A stretch of DNA of 64,000 nucleotides from Costus lasius (lineage: Eukaryota; Streptophyta; Magnoliopsida; Zingiberales; Costaceae), in the NCBI GenBank assembly GCA_027563935.2, contig JANVAS020000203.1, positions 1,674,001 to 1,738,000 of the forward strand, given 5' to 3'. Position numbers and translations under genes: made by a program. The notes beneath the pieces are model-generated. The model was not told the DNA's origin. It saw nothing but the letters and a program-made list of their open reading frames with translations, and searched no databases. Below are positions 10,160-21,770 of the stretch, one piece after another. Each line of letters opens with the position of its first letter. Within the stretch, counting starts at the first letter, position 1.

Positions 10160-11262
10160 CATACTTGATATTAAATCATAGGGGCTTTTCTCGTAGTCTC
10201 ACCAAAACTCTAAAGGCTATTTTTATCTTTTAATCTAGCATGCAAAATTCTATGGTAATAGCATAACTCTAAAAACAACATCATTGGCATGATAAAAAAA
10301 AAACTAGATAAGATCATATCCCTTTTTTGCCCTTGTCTCATCTTAAGCCATAGATGAGGCAAGTCAAGGTCTAGGGTGGCAAGCCCCACACATAAGGCAA
10401 AGGAGGTGGCTATTGGCCTCGTGCCTTAAGGCTTGACGCTAGCAAGCTTCCGTGTCCTGAAGCTAAAAATCTTTGATCCAATGCTTGTTCTTCTTCCTTG
10501 TAGATTTCGACCACCATGCGCCAAGCATGTCGAGATCACCATGATGTTCCTGAGTGCCACCAATCATGATGTAAAAATAAAATAAATCCTATTCTAAAAA
10601 TTGCATCTTTGAAATTTTGAGAATATATAAAAACTTTATATCAAGATATATAAGGAAAGAATTACAACTCGTAGGCCGCATAAAATAATTTTATAAGCAT
10701 TCGTCACAAAGTGGATACATGCATCCACATACACACAATCAGGGCTTGCTAGATGACCATATCAATTAAGCAGTATCCAATTCTCACCACAAGGGTAAAA
10801 TTATCATTTCACATGAAACAATTTTCTGTTTTAAAACGTCCAAAAAGATTCTACAATAATTCATTGACAACATATAATAAAAATTTTGGGCTAATTTAGC
10901 AATTTAAGGGTTGCACATGACAACTTGACAAATATGATAGGTTTCATATCTACCAAAAAATCCCAAAATTTCTCATGTAGAAATTAAAATCTTTGCATGA
11001 TAAATTTCTACACGTACCTATGCTAATTTAGGAAATTTATAATCACCCATATGTCTTCACACAAGGATGCAAAAATTCTATCAAAGTTGACAAGTGCATC
11101 CTTGAAGATGAAGGCAACAAAACTTCTAAAATAGGTAAGTACTCTATCCCCAGAAATTTATACATATCTCAAAAATTATTTAGAAATTTTTAGCAACATT
11201 CAAAAAATTTTCTAATATCATAGCATGTGAAATACCAAAAATGTCAATAGGTTCTCGCAAAT
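10160..11262 (-). other. H1 untranslated leader, LTR-proximal half
   Basis: AT-rich minus-strand leader between H1's primer site and the E1 insertion. I see no coding similarity. Confidence 0.5.
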
Positions 11263-11275
11263 GGCTCTGATACCA
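11263..11275 (-). other. H1 primer binding site (tRNA-iMet), minus strand
   Basis: GGCTCTGATACCA on the plus strand is TGGTATCAGAGCC on the minus strand, the iMet primer site. It fixes H1's orientation and places its 5' LTR to the right. Confidence 0.8.
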
Positions 11276-11280
11276 CACTT

Positions 11281-12590
11281 GGGGAAAACTTACAGGTCGA
11301 TAAAAAAAATATGTAGCAAAAAAATTACCTGAAACCAATCTTTCCCCTCCAAGAGGATCCATGCAAGATCAGCTAAGGGACATAATAGTAATTTTACTTT
11401 TGATGCATGCTTGTTGTCATCGGTTGTAGGCTCTCAAGTGTTTGCACTCTACCAACATCTACATAGTGGCCTCTTGAAGATCACCCCACTTCGTGCTTAG
11501 TGCTAGCTGCGGAAGAAGGGGTCCATGCTTTGGTACTCATGGTAAGGGAGGAGGGCAGCAATGGAAGGAGAGGAGGAGAGGGTATCGGTCACATAGAGAG
11601 AGGAGAGAATAATTTGTGTGTTATACAAAGCCAGGCATTTTCCTCATAAGGCATGGTCGACCAATCCAGGCCTTAATCATGCTCCTAAACATGGTACTAA
11701 AAGGAAGAGATGAGAAGAGTTTCCTTTAGAGGCAAAATCACTCTCCCCGATGACCTCGCATCAAAATGGACTCGAATTAATCCATAAATCGATCCAAGGC
11801 TCCCTAAGTGTCTGTGTGTGACCCTATAGGTCCCATATGACATTGGTAGTGATGAGTCAAACAAATCATCATAAGTAATAAGTGGCATCTAGTAATGCAT
11901 CACTACTACCCAAGCCATAGGAATATGCTGTCAATCGATAATGCCTAAGCAGTAATAAAGTTTTCATATATGGAATACAATCTCTTTGCCTTCTGATAAT
12001 CCTATACTAGATAAGTGTGGCACACTTGCTATTCCAATCATGTAGGGTGAGTCGAGCAGGAAATTTAATCTCCTAAGTATGGTGATATACTCTTAGTCAA
12101 TCACCCACGGAGGGGACCCTAGATTATCAAACTCCTGTTAGAAGGAAGGACAAAATCCTCTATTGATCACTCATATATCACATAAGACTTACAACATACT
12201 CACTAAAAGCCGTTATGACTCCCTAGTTACATAGAAGCGTTAAGCTATATCAAAGTACATCGTTTTATTATATGTAAGTACGGATGACCTCAAGTCTAAG
12301 GACCAAAGCACCTTTTGTCACTTGTGAAACCTGACCTGTGACACCCCAGTCATAGTTTCATGGCGGGTCAGTCCGGTACATCTTTCTCGATGTACATATG
12401 TGTTTGCATTGATGTCAAGCATCCAACTAGCCCACATACTAGTCTCACATGTATTAAGGTTGTCCCTTATCTACCAAGGTACTTCGACTAGGGACTTATT
12501 TATGAGATTGAGCAATATCAATCTCTATAGACATTATCATGTTATTCAATACTTCACCTTAGACATTATCTCTAACAACACCACCATCCC
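11281..12590 (-). repeat. H1 5' LTR relic (minus-strand copia)
   Basis: Blocks at about 11810-12550 align with the minus-strand LTR at 35865-38102: a GTGTGACCC(T/C)(A/G)TAGG motif, the CATCACTACTACCC block, CCTCAAGTCTAAGGA, and CTAGTCTCACATGTA against CCAGTCTCACATGTA. The left edge is inferred from the primer site four bases away; the right edge is approximate. On the minus strand ATG at 11362-11360 opens a 34-nt frame ending CAG|GTAATT (donor G at 11328). Confidence 0.65.
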
Positions 12591-13340
12591 TTCCTTAGCT
12601 GAGAGCACTACCCAAGAATAAAAACAAGGGGAGGCTTCTTCTTCTATAACAATAGAGAGATCTAGACTCTCTAACAATCTTCTTCATATACGAGACTCAA
12701 GAATAAGTGGTTATTTGGTTGTTTGCGCAACCACTACTAGAAGAAGATTCACTCAAAGCCTCGATGAGAGGACACGATGCTTATTCCGGTGATAGACTAA
12801 GAGGATACTCTTGTCTTCTTAGGTATTCTTCTACATAGTATTTCATATCATCTCCTTATGTCGAATTCAAGTGAATTGAACATAAGAGGTTTTGTGTATC
12901 AATGAATTTTATGATGAGTTGCTGGAGTTTTCCTCTTATTTTGGTGTGTTCCTGTGGTGGTATTGTTATGTGTCTTGTGTGCATCGTAATCCAATAAGTG
13001 TGATTGACCTTTGAGTTGTCATCATGGTTTCGCTCTGTGAATCTAGCCTTTGAAGGAAGCTATAGGCATATTACAAAGCATGAGCATATTATACAACATA
13101 ATATGGACATATTTAACAACACGAATATACTGTATAGATGTAATATAGGTGTATAACACAACCTAATATAGGCATATTGCAAGGTCAAATATAGGCATAT
13201 TGCACGGTGTCATAAAAGCTAGTACGGGAGTAAAAGTTCATACGGGCATAAAAGCTTAGATGGGTGTAAAATCGGGGCATGGAACGAGGTTTTATGAATA
13301 ACTTGACACTACGCAAGAGGCCTGACGAAGGTTATTGTGT
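12591..13340. other. Unassigned intervening sequence
   Basis: No protein homology found. The part from about 13080 to 13220 is AT-rich with loose repeats of a TATAGGCATATTGCA-like unit. It is probably degraded repeat DNA and is the sequence E0 inserted into. Confidence 0.4.
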
Positions 13341-13345
13341 GCCAT
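13341..13345. repeat. Target-site duplication of E0, left (GCCAT)
   Basis: GCCAT is repeated at 49532-49536, 36 kb away. Both copies directly abut the TGATG and CATCA ends of E0. Confidence 0.85.
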
Positions 13346-14959
13346 TGATGTAGGGGGGAAGCGTGGAGTAAAACTACTGGTGCAACACTCAATTATTTAA
13401 TTTTAAATTTTTTTAGAAAATATCAAATTTCTCAAAATAGCCAGAATTTAGTGCTACAGAAAAGATGTCATTTAACAGAAGTAGCTATGCGTTGTAGAAA
13501 AATCTATAGATCCAAAATTCAAACTGATTAAACCACATTGTAGATAGTGAGTTGATCTTTTCAGAAGTATCAAAATTATGGAATGAAGATATCTTAGGCA
13601 AGAATAACTTATGCAACAAAATGGCTAGGCAGATTAGCAAATAAAATTGGTACATAAGTTTATCAGGATTGAAAAGTTGCAATGTCTTTCTGGTCGATCC
13701 CTTGGATCTTGAGTCGGATCGACTTATCTGGCTATTAGACAAAGTTTAGTACATCCCTTTTGTACCATAGTTTATGATTTGTAGCGCGCCAAATTCTTAA
13801 AGTACCTGCACAAAGAATGCTTGTCAGATTAATATATTAAACTGTAGCAGAATTTCATAAGGAGTTGTATCATTCTTCAAAAGTTGTATGGCCTCCTTAG
13901 TTGATCTGGTCAGTCTAGATTCAGCTCGACTTGTCCAATTGAAAGTATAAGATTTGTTCTTCTTGTTGATGCCACAGATCAAGCGTTTGGTCATTCCAGA
14001 TGCTTAAGATACCTGCGTAAATAAGCTTAGTCAGATCAATATTGAACCCAAACAGAAAGCAGGAAGTAGATCTATGGAAGCAGGCAAGCGGGGCTGATCA
14101 TTGATGTTGGGACTGGAATTCTCGTCGGCGACGTTGGGAAAGACGAGGAGGCCTTGAAGACATCGGAGCCCCAAGAGATGGTGGAGGAGGCGAGGATGGC
14201 GTCGGAGGATTGGCGGAGGCGAGGACGCGACTATTCTACTGGAGCAAAGGAAGTGCACGCGCGGAGCAGGGGCAGTCGCCGGACATCGTAGAAGGCACGA
14301 ACGCCGAACCTGCTATAGTTGGAGGTCCTTATGGTGATGGCGAGGAGGTGGCCTGAGTTTGGTGGTCGACGGTGGCTGGTCGGAGGCGAACAGCGCTGAA
14401 AGGCGGGATTAGGGCGGAAGGCTGCGCAAAACAGGGGATTCAAACGTGTGTTCGATCCCAGCGACCGGAGTGGTGGATGGATGGATCACGTCGGCTGGAG
14501 GTTGCACATGGTTAGGAGCGGTGATGGCCAAAGTATCATGGAGATTTGGCCGGTGGATCGTCAGCGGCGAGGTTGCAAAGTCTCGAGATCTGGGTGAAAT
14601 TGTAGGCGAACAGAGGGAGATTAGAGGAAGAGGTGGAGAATAGAGGAGAGGGGAAGAGGGAGGGGCTCAGCCTTAGAAGGAGGTGAGGAGAATAATAAGG
14701 TGCTCGACACCTAGAGAAGGGGGAAGGAGAACATCCGATAAAGGAAGAAAACCATTTCCATTCATTCAACAAGTCTATCAATTACAAGGATCCATGGGAG
14801 ATACACATACTGAGAAGTTTAGAGACATTGCGAGTGAACGTTATCGTTTCCTTTCTTGGGCAGCTGCAGAGATGGCGTTCAAGCTTTCCTTGTGGGCTGA
14901 ATCTGAGCTGAGCGAAGGTAGCTGGAAGGAGACGTTGGAGTTTCCATCTTGGCAGCATT
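13346..14959 (-). repeat. E0 3' LTR, part 1 (left of E2)
   Basis: Starts TGATGTAGGGGGG on the plus strand and is interrupted by E2 at GCATT. The net LTR is about 1.87 kb. From about 13455 on it aligns with 38651-39447 and 48600-49270. GC-rich ORFs here (for example around 14031-14780) are not conserved as protein. Confidence 0.85.
14955..14959. repeat. Target-site duplication of E2, left (GCATT)
   Basis: GCATT recurs at 34034-34038 after E2. The uninterrupted site is preserved at 49269-49273 in the other E0 LTR. Confidence 0.95.
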
Positions 14960-15047
14960 TGTTGGGGTATGCCCTTAAGGCTAATGTTTGAGGCCTTGGG
15001 ATTCTTTCAGTATCATGTATAAACTCTAAGTTTATAAAGGCAATGGT

Positions 15048-18000
15048 TGTAAGATCCAAGGATCTTAAGTCCTGGTAAGCATTATTTTTGATTTAAATAA
15101 AATTATTGACTGAGTTATTATTCCTGAGTATTGATAGTTAATTTATGATGAATTAATTAGAGATTTTTAGTTAATAATTATAGTTAATTAACTAGAGATT
15201 TTGTTGTTAATTAACTGGTTTATTGCTTGTTAAATTATTGTAAGTAATTAATTAGAACTTATTGGTTAATTAATTGGGCTTATTGGTTAATTAAATCCTT
15301 ATTGGATGTTAATTAAAATCCTTAATGGATTTCATTTAAGTGAATGGTTATTGGTTAAGTTAATTAAATTAATTGGTTAATTATGAGATATTGGGTTGGC
15401 GCTAATTGGATTTGAAATTCAAATTTATTAGCTAAATAAATTAAACCCTATTTGAATTAATGGGTTAATGGGTTTAAAATTTTAAAATCCAAAGTTTAAG
15501 TGGGATTTGCGCTTAGGGTAAGAGTTTTTGGCGAAATTCTAGCTTGGAAGAACCCTAGGCGACGGCTTGAAAGAAGAAGGCGATTCTTGGAAGCTTGGAG
15601 GCGATTTTCTTCTTCCTTTTGACGAAATTCTTTGAGGTGGAACTTCCTTGGTGAATTCTTGGAGATTCCTTAGGCGACTTAAAGGCTTTAGGCGATTTTG
15701 TGGAGGATTTTTCACATAGTATTCTCGGTTCAAGGTGAGTGGAAGGTCTTGTTTGATCTATTAGATTGGTTGTGATTGTATTATATGATGCAATTGGATT
15801 CTTGGGAAAATTACCATGTTTAAAATCGAATTCTTGGGAAAATTGCTATGAAAACCGAATGTTGGCGTTGACTATGAGAAACGAAACAATCTCGAAAACT
15901 ATTGTAAAAATCGAATTAATTTGATGATTGTTTAACCGAAAATTTGTATGAAATTTAAGGTATTTTGGTAGCGTTAAATCATCGAACATTGAGCATGAAT
16001 TTCTTGTTAATTAGATATTTTATAGAGAATTTTGGCAATATTAAACCAATGATTTTTGTAGCCGAAACCTTGTTAATTGTAGTTAAACCGAAATTTGATA
16101 TTGTGGTTAACATGTTTCCATGTGAATTAAATCTTGATATTTCTCCATGAAAAGTTAGTTTAGGGTATTTTCCATGAAAACCGAATTTAGGGTAATTATT
16201 GTGTGGAGTTCAGGAAGCATTAAATCATTGATCTTAAGTATGAAATTCTTGTTAACTAAGGTGTATTTTTAAATTGATATTATGTTTGAAACCGTGGGTT
16301 ACATGTGTGATTTGTAAAGCAATTATGCTTTAATTTTATATTGATTTTGGGGCGCATGATAAATGTTATATGTCGAAGTTTATGGATGCTTGATAAATTG
16401 CCAATAATGTTATGTTGTAAAACTCATGTTTATTTAATTAAGATCATGTAATTATGTTTGAAAACATTGGGTGATAATTTAGCAAAATTACACTGAACTG
16501 ACCAGCCTGAAATTTAAGGACTACACAATATTCGGTGAAAATATTATGTGTTATGTTATATGATTTTGAACAATATGTGTGACTATGTGATTTTGAACAA
16601 TAAGTGTTATGTGATGGGTTTTGTGAATTTGGAAAATTATGGGTTATGTGAATTTGGAAAATTATGTGATTATGTGATGGTTAGGACTAAGGCTAGGTGT
16701 AACTATGAACTCAAGGGGATAGTCCTTATGTGTTATGTTAAGGGTTTGAATTTCAGCCCTGTATTGTGATATGTGAGGAGGTTGATGTTCAGCCTGCCTA
16801 TTATGATTATTGTGATGGGGGTTGATGTTCAGCCTGCCCGATATGATTTTTGTGGTGACTATCCTAGAGTCTAGTTGACACTTAGGAGTCCACCTTTGTG
16901 AAATATGTTCACCTATGTGAAATATGAATTAAGATGTGTCTGTTGTCCAGTAGGAACCTTTTGGGAGAACGGGTTTTGACCCAAAGTGCCATGTCTTGGT
17001 CAGACAGGGGCCACCTCTTGATGTCACTACTCTTTTTGTGATGGGGTAATATAAGACCCAAAGTGCCATGTCTTGATCAGACAGGGGCCACCTCTTGATG
17101 TCATTACTCTTTATGTGATGGGGTGATATAAGACGCAAAGTGCCATGTCTTGATCAGACAGGGGCCACCTCTTGATGTCGTCACTCTGATGTGTTATGGG
17201 GTGAGGGACCAAAGTGCCACGTCGTGACCTGGCGGGGGCCACCTCTTGATTCTACTCACTATCCATGTTTATGTGTTGCATGCGGCTCCCAGTGCTTTGG
17301 CCAAGCCGGGTTAGACCATATTGGTCACTACTGAATATGCTGGACAACTAGGTTGATTATGTGTTGGTGTGTTTAGTGGTTTAGAGTATGACTCTAGAAC
17401 CTGAGTTTGTGAACCTAAGTTATATGTGTTTAGTTGGTTTAAAATATATGTGTTTAATTGGATTAGAGTAAAACTCTAGAACCTGAGTTTGTGAACATGA
17501 GTTTGTTATATGCTAGTGTGTACATCTGACTGTCTATATGATTTCTATTTCTTGATTTTGTTATATGTTGACATAATGTTCTTGCTAAAGATTTTTAAAA
17601 TAATCTGCCTATATTTTGAGTGTATGTTATGGATGGTCGATTTAGACTATCCACTCACTGGGCTGTGTAGCTCACCCCTCATTATTTTCAGGTATAGAGC
17701 AGGGGCGCAGTTAGCATGATATTGATGTTGTGATTTATGCTTATAATGCCGGTTGTGGCCCTATGTTTATGCTTAATTAATTTGAGGCCGGCTGTGGCCG
17801 AATATGAATTTTATGAACTATGTGAACCATGTGATGTGAACCATGTGAACTATGTGAATTTGTGTTGCCTGATTGTGGCAATTAAATGAGTTTGATTTTT
17901 GTGTCACCGCGGGCTTCAGCCTGGTTTCGGTGTTTGGTATGAGTTTATAAAATCGATTTTGTGATTTTGTTTTGAATTTCGGCTTGTTGTATATTCTATG

Positions 18001-18336
18001 AAATCGGTTTTGATATACCCTGTAACTTGCATATGTCTAGTGCAAGTATTGCCTGGTGGCAGGTACCTTTATGGATTTTATGAATTTGAATCGGATTTGA
18101 TATAACTGTTGCCTTGCATATGTCTAGTGCAAGGATTGCGTGGTGGCAGGTACCCTTATGTGATTTATGATAATTGGGTTTTGTGGATATTTATGTATGG
18201 GTTTTTGGAAATTTTCAGATCGTGTTTTTTTTCTTGAACTCGGTTTTACCTAGCATATGATCGATCTTATACGAAACATCCTGTTTCTTTTATGAAATGT
18301 GCCATTTGTTTGGGGTTAAGAATGTGGGATGTTACA
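15048..18336 (+). mobile_element. Solo LTR A (large Ty3-type LTR)
   Basis: 3289 bp from TGTAAGATCC to GATGTTACA with TSD ATGGT at 15043-15047 and 18337-18341. It has no internal domain, primer site or PPT, so it is best explained as a solo LTR left by LTR-LTR recombination. A second family member is at 29896-33089. Terminal TGTAA...TTACA and its size suggest a Ty3 chromovirus of the Tekay type, but lineage cannot be proven without the interior. Confidence 0.85.
16980..17260 (+). repeat. Minisatellite inside solo LTR A
   Basis: About four units of 74-78 bp, each starting near CAAAGTGCCA(T/C)GTC and containing GGGGCCACCTCTTGAT. Units begin near 16981, 17058, 17136 and 17210. Solo LTR B carries the same array at 31793-32072. 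Confidence 0.85.
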
Positions 18337-19779
18337 ATGGTTGTTATTCAGGTTGTTGCATTATCTGCTGTCATATGTATACTTCTGAATAATGTCTCAA
18401 TGCTGTTCAGCTTGGCTGACATGCAGTAAAGTCCTTAGTCGAGATATCTTGGTGAACATGAGACAGCCTTGATATGATTGAGACTAATATGTGTTCTAAT
18501 CTTATAGGATGCTTCGAGCATGGAATAAGATGTAGACTCATGGGTACATTGGATGTACTTGACAGACCCTACTAGGATATTCAATTGCTTGTCACAATGT
18601 GAATAATCCTTGTATGCAAACAAGTGGCATATTTCCTCTGACTTGAGATCACTTGTGTTTCTAAATGATGATTGGCATTGTTTTGAGGTAGTTCAATATC
18701 ATTTGAAACATAATGGTTATAGACTATCTTGGATAATGGGCATGAGTCATGTTAGGGCACTAGTGATAGATATAGGATTGCCGTCTCCTTGTTTGGAGTG
18801 TGATGTTCTAAAGGGGCCCCCTAGATGAGATGATTGAGAAAGTGTATGGCCATACCCAGATGACTATGATCATCTGATCTAATCATTCTCATCATATTGG
18901 AATTACAGGCTTGACACGCTTGTCCAATAAGAACATCCAGTGGCAAAGGAAACACATATGTCAAGTGACTTGGGTTCACACTTGTGCTGTGGTTTGGGTG
19001 TAGTCTTGGAAGACTCTTTCCTTTATATCGAGAGACAGTGATGTGTTGCTAGATACCCCTCTCTACTCGTGATAACGTAAGTTATCGTTACCGACATTTA
19101 AAGGAAACCCTTAGGGTCGCACAATTTGATGATATGGCTTACTTAAGTCAGATCGTGTGGACTGAATTGTTTGGGTTCAGTTTAAAGGGATTTAAACTCT
19201 GATTGTAAGTGAGATCTGGTCTGATCATGTTTGATTGATTAGGGCTTGAGATCGGTAAGCTTCGATCAAGAGAATTGATGCTAGTTCGGTGAGATCAGGA
19301 GCATCAAGAGATGAACGGTTAGATCTTGAACCTTTAGGGTTTATTGTGATCTAGACCAATGGCTTGGGTTAATTGGTCTTTGAACCAAACCAAATTGAAC
19401 CGGCTCATCAAGTGAGCGCATGGTTCAAGGGGAGAGGAAAATGCAATGGTTCACTTGGAGTGAACGCATCACACGTTAAGGCTTTGCTAATTTTGGATAG
19501 CATGTTGCTAAACGTGACCACGCCTCACGTCGCTTCTCTTCATGCCCTATTGTCGCCTCTTGCCTCTGTCTCTCGACATTCTCGTGTGGTGAAGAGGGTT
19601 GACGACAAGGAGAGGTCTCGGCCAAGCAATCAAGTCATCTCATCCCTTCCATTCGACAAGGATTCTTGGAGAACTTTTCTAGCACAAAGACCAACAAGGA
19701 GTAGGCGATCACATCTTGTGTGCGCATCTTTTGGAGGAGATCCCTTTCGATCTCTGCTTCCAAGGCGCCATCCAAAGCA

Positions 19780-19788
19780 ATGGCGATG
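19780..19788 (+). other. E2 candidate gag mini-exon (ATG GCG ATG) and splice donor
   Basis: ATGGCGATG followed by GTATGA at 19789. In E2 this is the only sensible ATG for gag, because the downstream exon has ACA-GCG where E1, E3, E4 and E5 have ATG-AGC. Confidence 0.65.
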
Positions 19789-19938
19789 GTATGACTCCTT
19801 TTCGATGTATACATGTTTTAGTTGATCATATGACATACATGCTATCGATCTAGAAGCCCTAGCTTCCGCTGTGAAAAATTTATATATGCTCCTATTTAGG
19901 GTTTCGCAACCCCCCCCCCCCCCTTAGGGACTTTCAAT

Positions 19939-19950
19939 TGGTATCAGAGC
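19939..19950 (+). other. E2 primer binding site (tRNA-iMet)
   Basis: TGGTATCAGAGC two bases after the LTR end at 19936. Confidence 0.95.
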
Positions 19951-20248
19951 CAAGTTATTTGTATGTTCGTATGATTGCTATTGTGTGATCCTTGTTTGCT
20001 CAAATGTTTAGATCTAAAGGTTACATGCGAAACTACATAATATGCGAAAATTGTTCATGTTGGTTGGCGAAAATACATGCTTATCTTAGATGTATAATTT
20101 CTCCTTCGCGCATGTATGTTGTTTGGCGCATCTTGTTGTTTTTATAAAAACTTCTCTTGCGCGCATACACTAGATCTAAGAGGCGCCTACTTGAAAAACT
20201 TAGACGGGTTATTAGGGTTGAAGTCATCGTCTAGTTAAGATCCAATTA

Positions 20249-20328
20249 GTCTGATCAGACCATCTGACAGCCTAGATGGGTCGACCAGATGGCACCTGTG
20301 CGCAAGCACGAGGTGGCTATAGGTCGAC
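20249..20328 (+). other. E2 psi-like RNA structure
   Basis: Palindrome GTCTGATCAGAC (20249-20260), CCATCT/AGATGG hairpin, then the GCAA-loop stem enclosed by GTCGACC/GGTCGAC (20280-20328). Confidence 0.55.
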
Positions 20329-20704
20329 TGCGGACAGGCGTGTAGCGATGTCTGGTTGAGACAACCAGTGAACGTGCATGAGTTAGGCCCGGGGTCACAC
20401 CCGCTTGCCAGAACTCATGAGGGTCGTTCAGCCCTTGGCGCATGCATGGTTGACCATTAGGTCAGCTCAAGTCAGTTACGACTTGGTGCATGCAAGGGCA
20501 GTGGATCTGACTAGGTCTGATGAGTGGATCCCTATTAATGGACCGTTGTAAGGTAGTAGGGCTCATAAGGAAAATAAAAAAAATTGATGCCAATGGGTTT
20601 TCGACAAATTTTATTTTCTGGTTTGGATCACATGATGAATGTATACCATATTGCTTGTTTATTTAATCTTATGTGGGCTGCCTATTTAATGTGTGCTGTG
20701 CTGG

Positions 20705-20842
20705 GGCCTGCGTGCCTGGATTAAAATTGTAAATTAATATTTATTGTGATCTGCGCATCACATTTTAATTAATTTATAAAGTGTAATTGACCTGCGTGTC
20801 ATTCATGTCTAGATAGATTAAATTGTATTTTAATCAGACATG
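20705..20842 (+). other. E2 CTGCGN hairpin array
   Basis: GGC/GCC, TGTGAT/ATCACA and a TTGAC/GTCA stem, with loops CTGCGT, CTGCGC and CTGCGT. The final hairpin, CATGTCT/AGACATG (20804-20842), has both arms changed relative to E1. Confidence 0.55.
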
Positions 20843-21770
20843 AGCACAGAGCACACTTGGCAGAGGCGCATGCAGCAGAGGCTTGACCAGGTGGGAGGTT
20901 TAGAGTTCGACTCTAGGACAGGCGCATTTACCTGGTGGGCACACCTGAGCCGCATGGGCGCTTGGGCCCTGATTTGGGCCAGATGAGATGCAAAAGACCC
21001 ATGAATAGCTCAAGTGAAGACTTAAGTTTAAATTAAGGTCTTACCTAGGCTTAATGGGCTTTTACCACATAAGATCATCATGCTTTCATTTATTGTTTAA
21101 ATAATTAGAATTGCATGATTTAATCTTCTTCTATCACCATAGGGTTTGTATGATAGTTAAGAAGATAAAAAGACCATTAAAATCCAACGTTAAATATCAA
21201 GCTCGTAAGCCTTCTGACGTGAAACCTCACTGTTCTGACTATCGTTGGGGCCGTGTTGTACCCACTCAGTGGGCATGCCCATCTATCTTCAGACGGTGTG
21301 TGATTACACCTGCGTGTTACAGAGAAGGGATTTATCGCTTCTCGTTGCTCAGCATAGCACGTGGTGGTCCAGGGAGTAGGTCGGGTCAGCTTGACCATGT
21401 AGGCTACATGTGTGGCGCATATAGTAGCTATATGGAGGCAGCCATCTGTGGGATCAGAGACTGTGTTGTACCAACTCAGTTGGCACAGTCTGCTGGATTG
21501 CCCAGTTGAAGGGGAATCGCACGGGTTGGCGATTGGCAGGGATTGCCTACCAGAAATTAGTGCTTGTACTCTCTGTGCATCTTATCTCGCCTGAGCGGGA
21601 CGCGGAGACCAAGTATGAAATCTGGATCCCATCTCGCTAAAAGAGTTTCACTCTTTCGGACTGTTTTACTGGATTTTTCAGTCAGATAAAATAGTGAGAA
21701 AAGAATCATTCTTAAGTCCTGAATTGATTCTAACATTGATACTGACCTTGCTGTTCTTGCATTGTTGTAG

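Larger units (their letters stand above)
14960..19936 (+). repeat. E2 5' LTR (interrupted by solo LTR A)
   Basis: The net LTR is about 1683 bp, split after position 15047. TATA-like TTTATATC lies at about 19022-19029, the GNRA hairpin GATAAC-GTAA-GTTATC at 19071-19086, and a long poly-C run near 19908-19923. The poly-C length differs from that in the 3' LTR. Confidence 0.93.
19789..21770 (+). other. E2 leader; candidate 1982-nt intron
   Basis: GTATGA donor in U5 to TTGTTGTAG at 21762-21770, with CTGAC about 25 nt before the AG. It includes the primer site, the psi-like region and the hairpin array. It also has the tRNA-like segment near 20880-20914 shared with E1. Confidence 0.6.

Noticed and set aside
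14031..14780. GC-rich overlapping ORFs resembling a small gene
   Set aside because: The segment is the E0 LTR; the second LTR copy has different indels and frames. No domain is visible.
16980..17260. CRISPR-like array of regular repeats
   Set aside because: Units are contiguous 75-79-bp minisatellite repeats without distinct spacers, in a plant LTR.
19373..19825. 150-residue ORF in the E2 5' LTR
   Set aside because: It overlaps the LTR promoter/U5 region and is not kept in sister LTRs. It has no recognisable motif.
19905..19925. Poly-C run in E2 LTRs as a functional signal
   Set aside because: Length differs between the two LTRs and it is absent from E1 and E3-E5. It behaves like a simple-repeat slippage tract.
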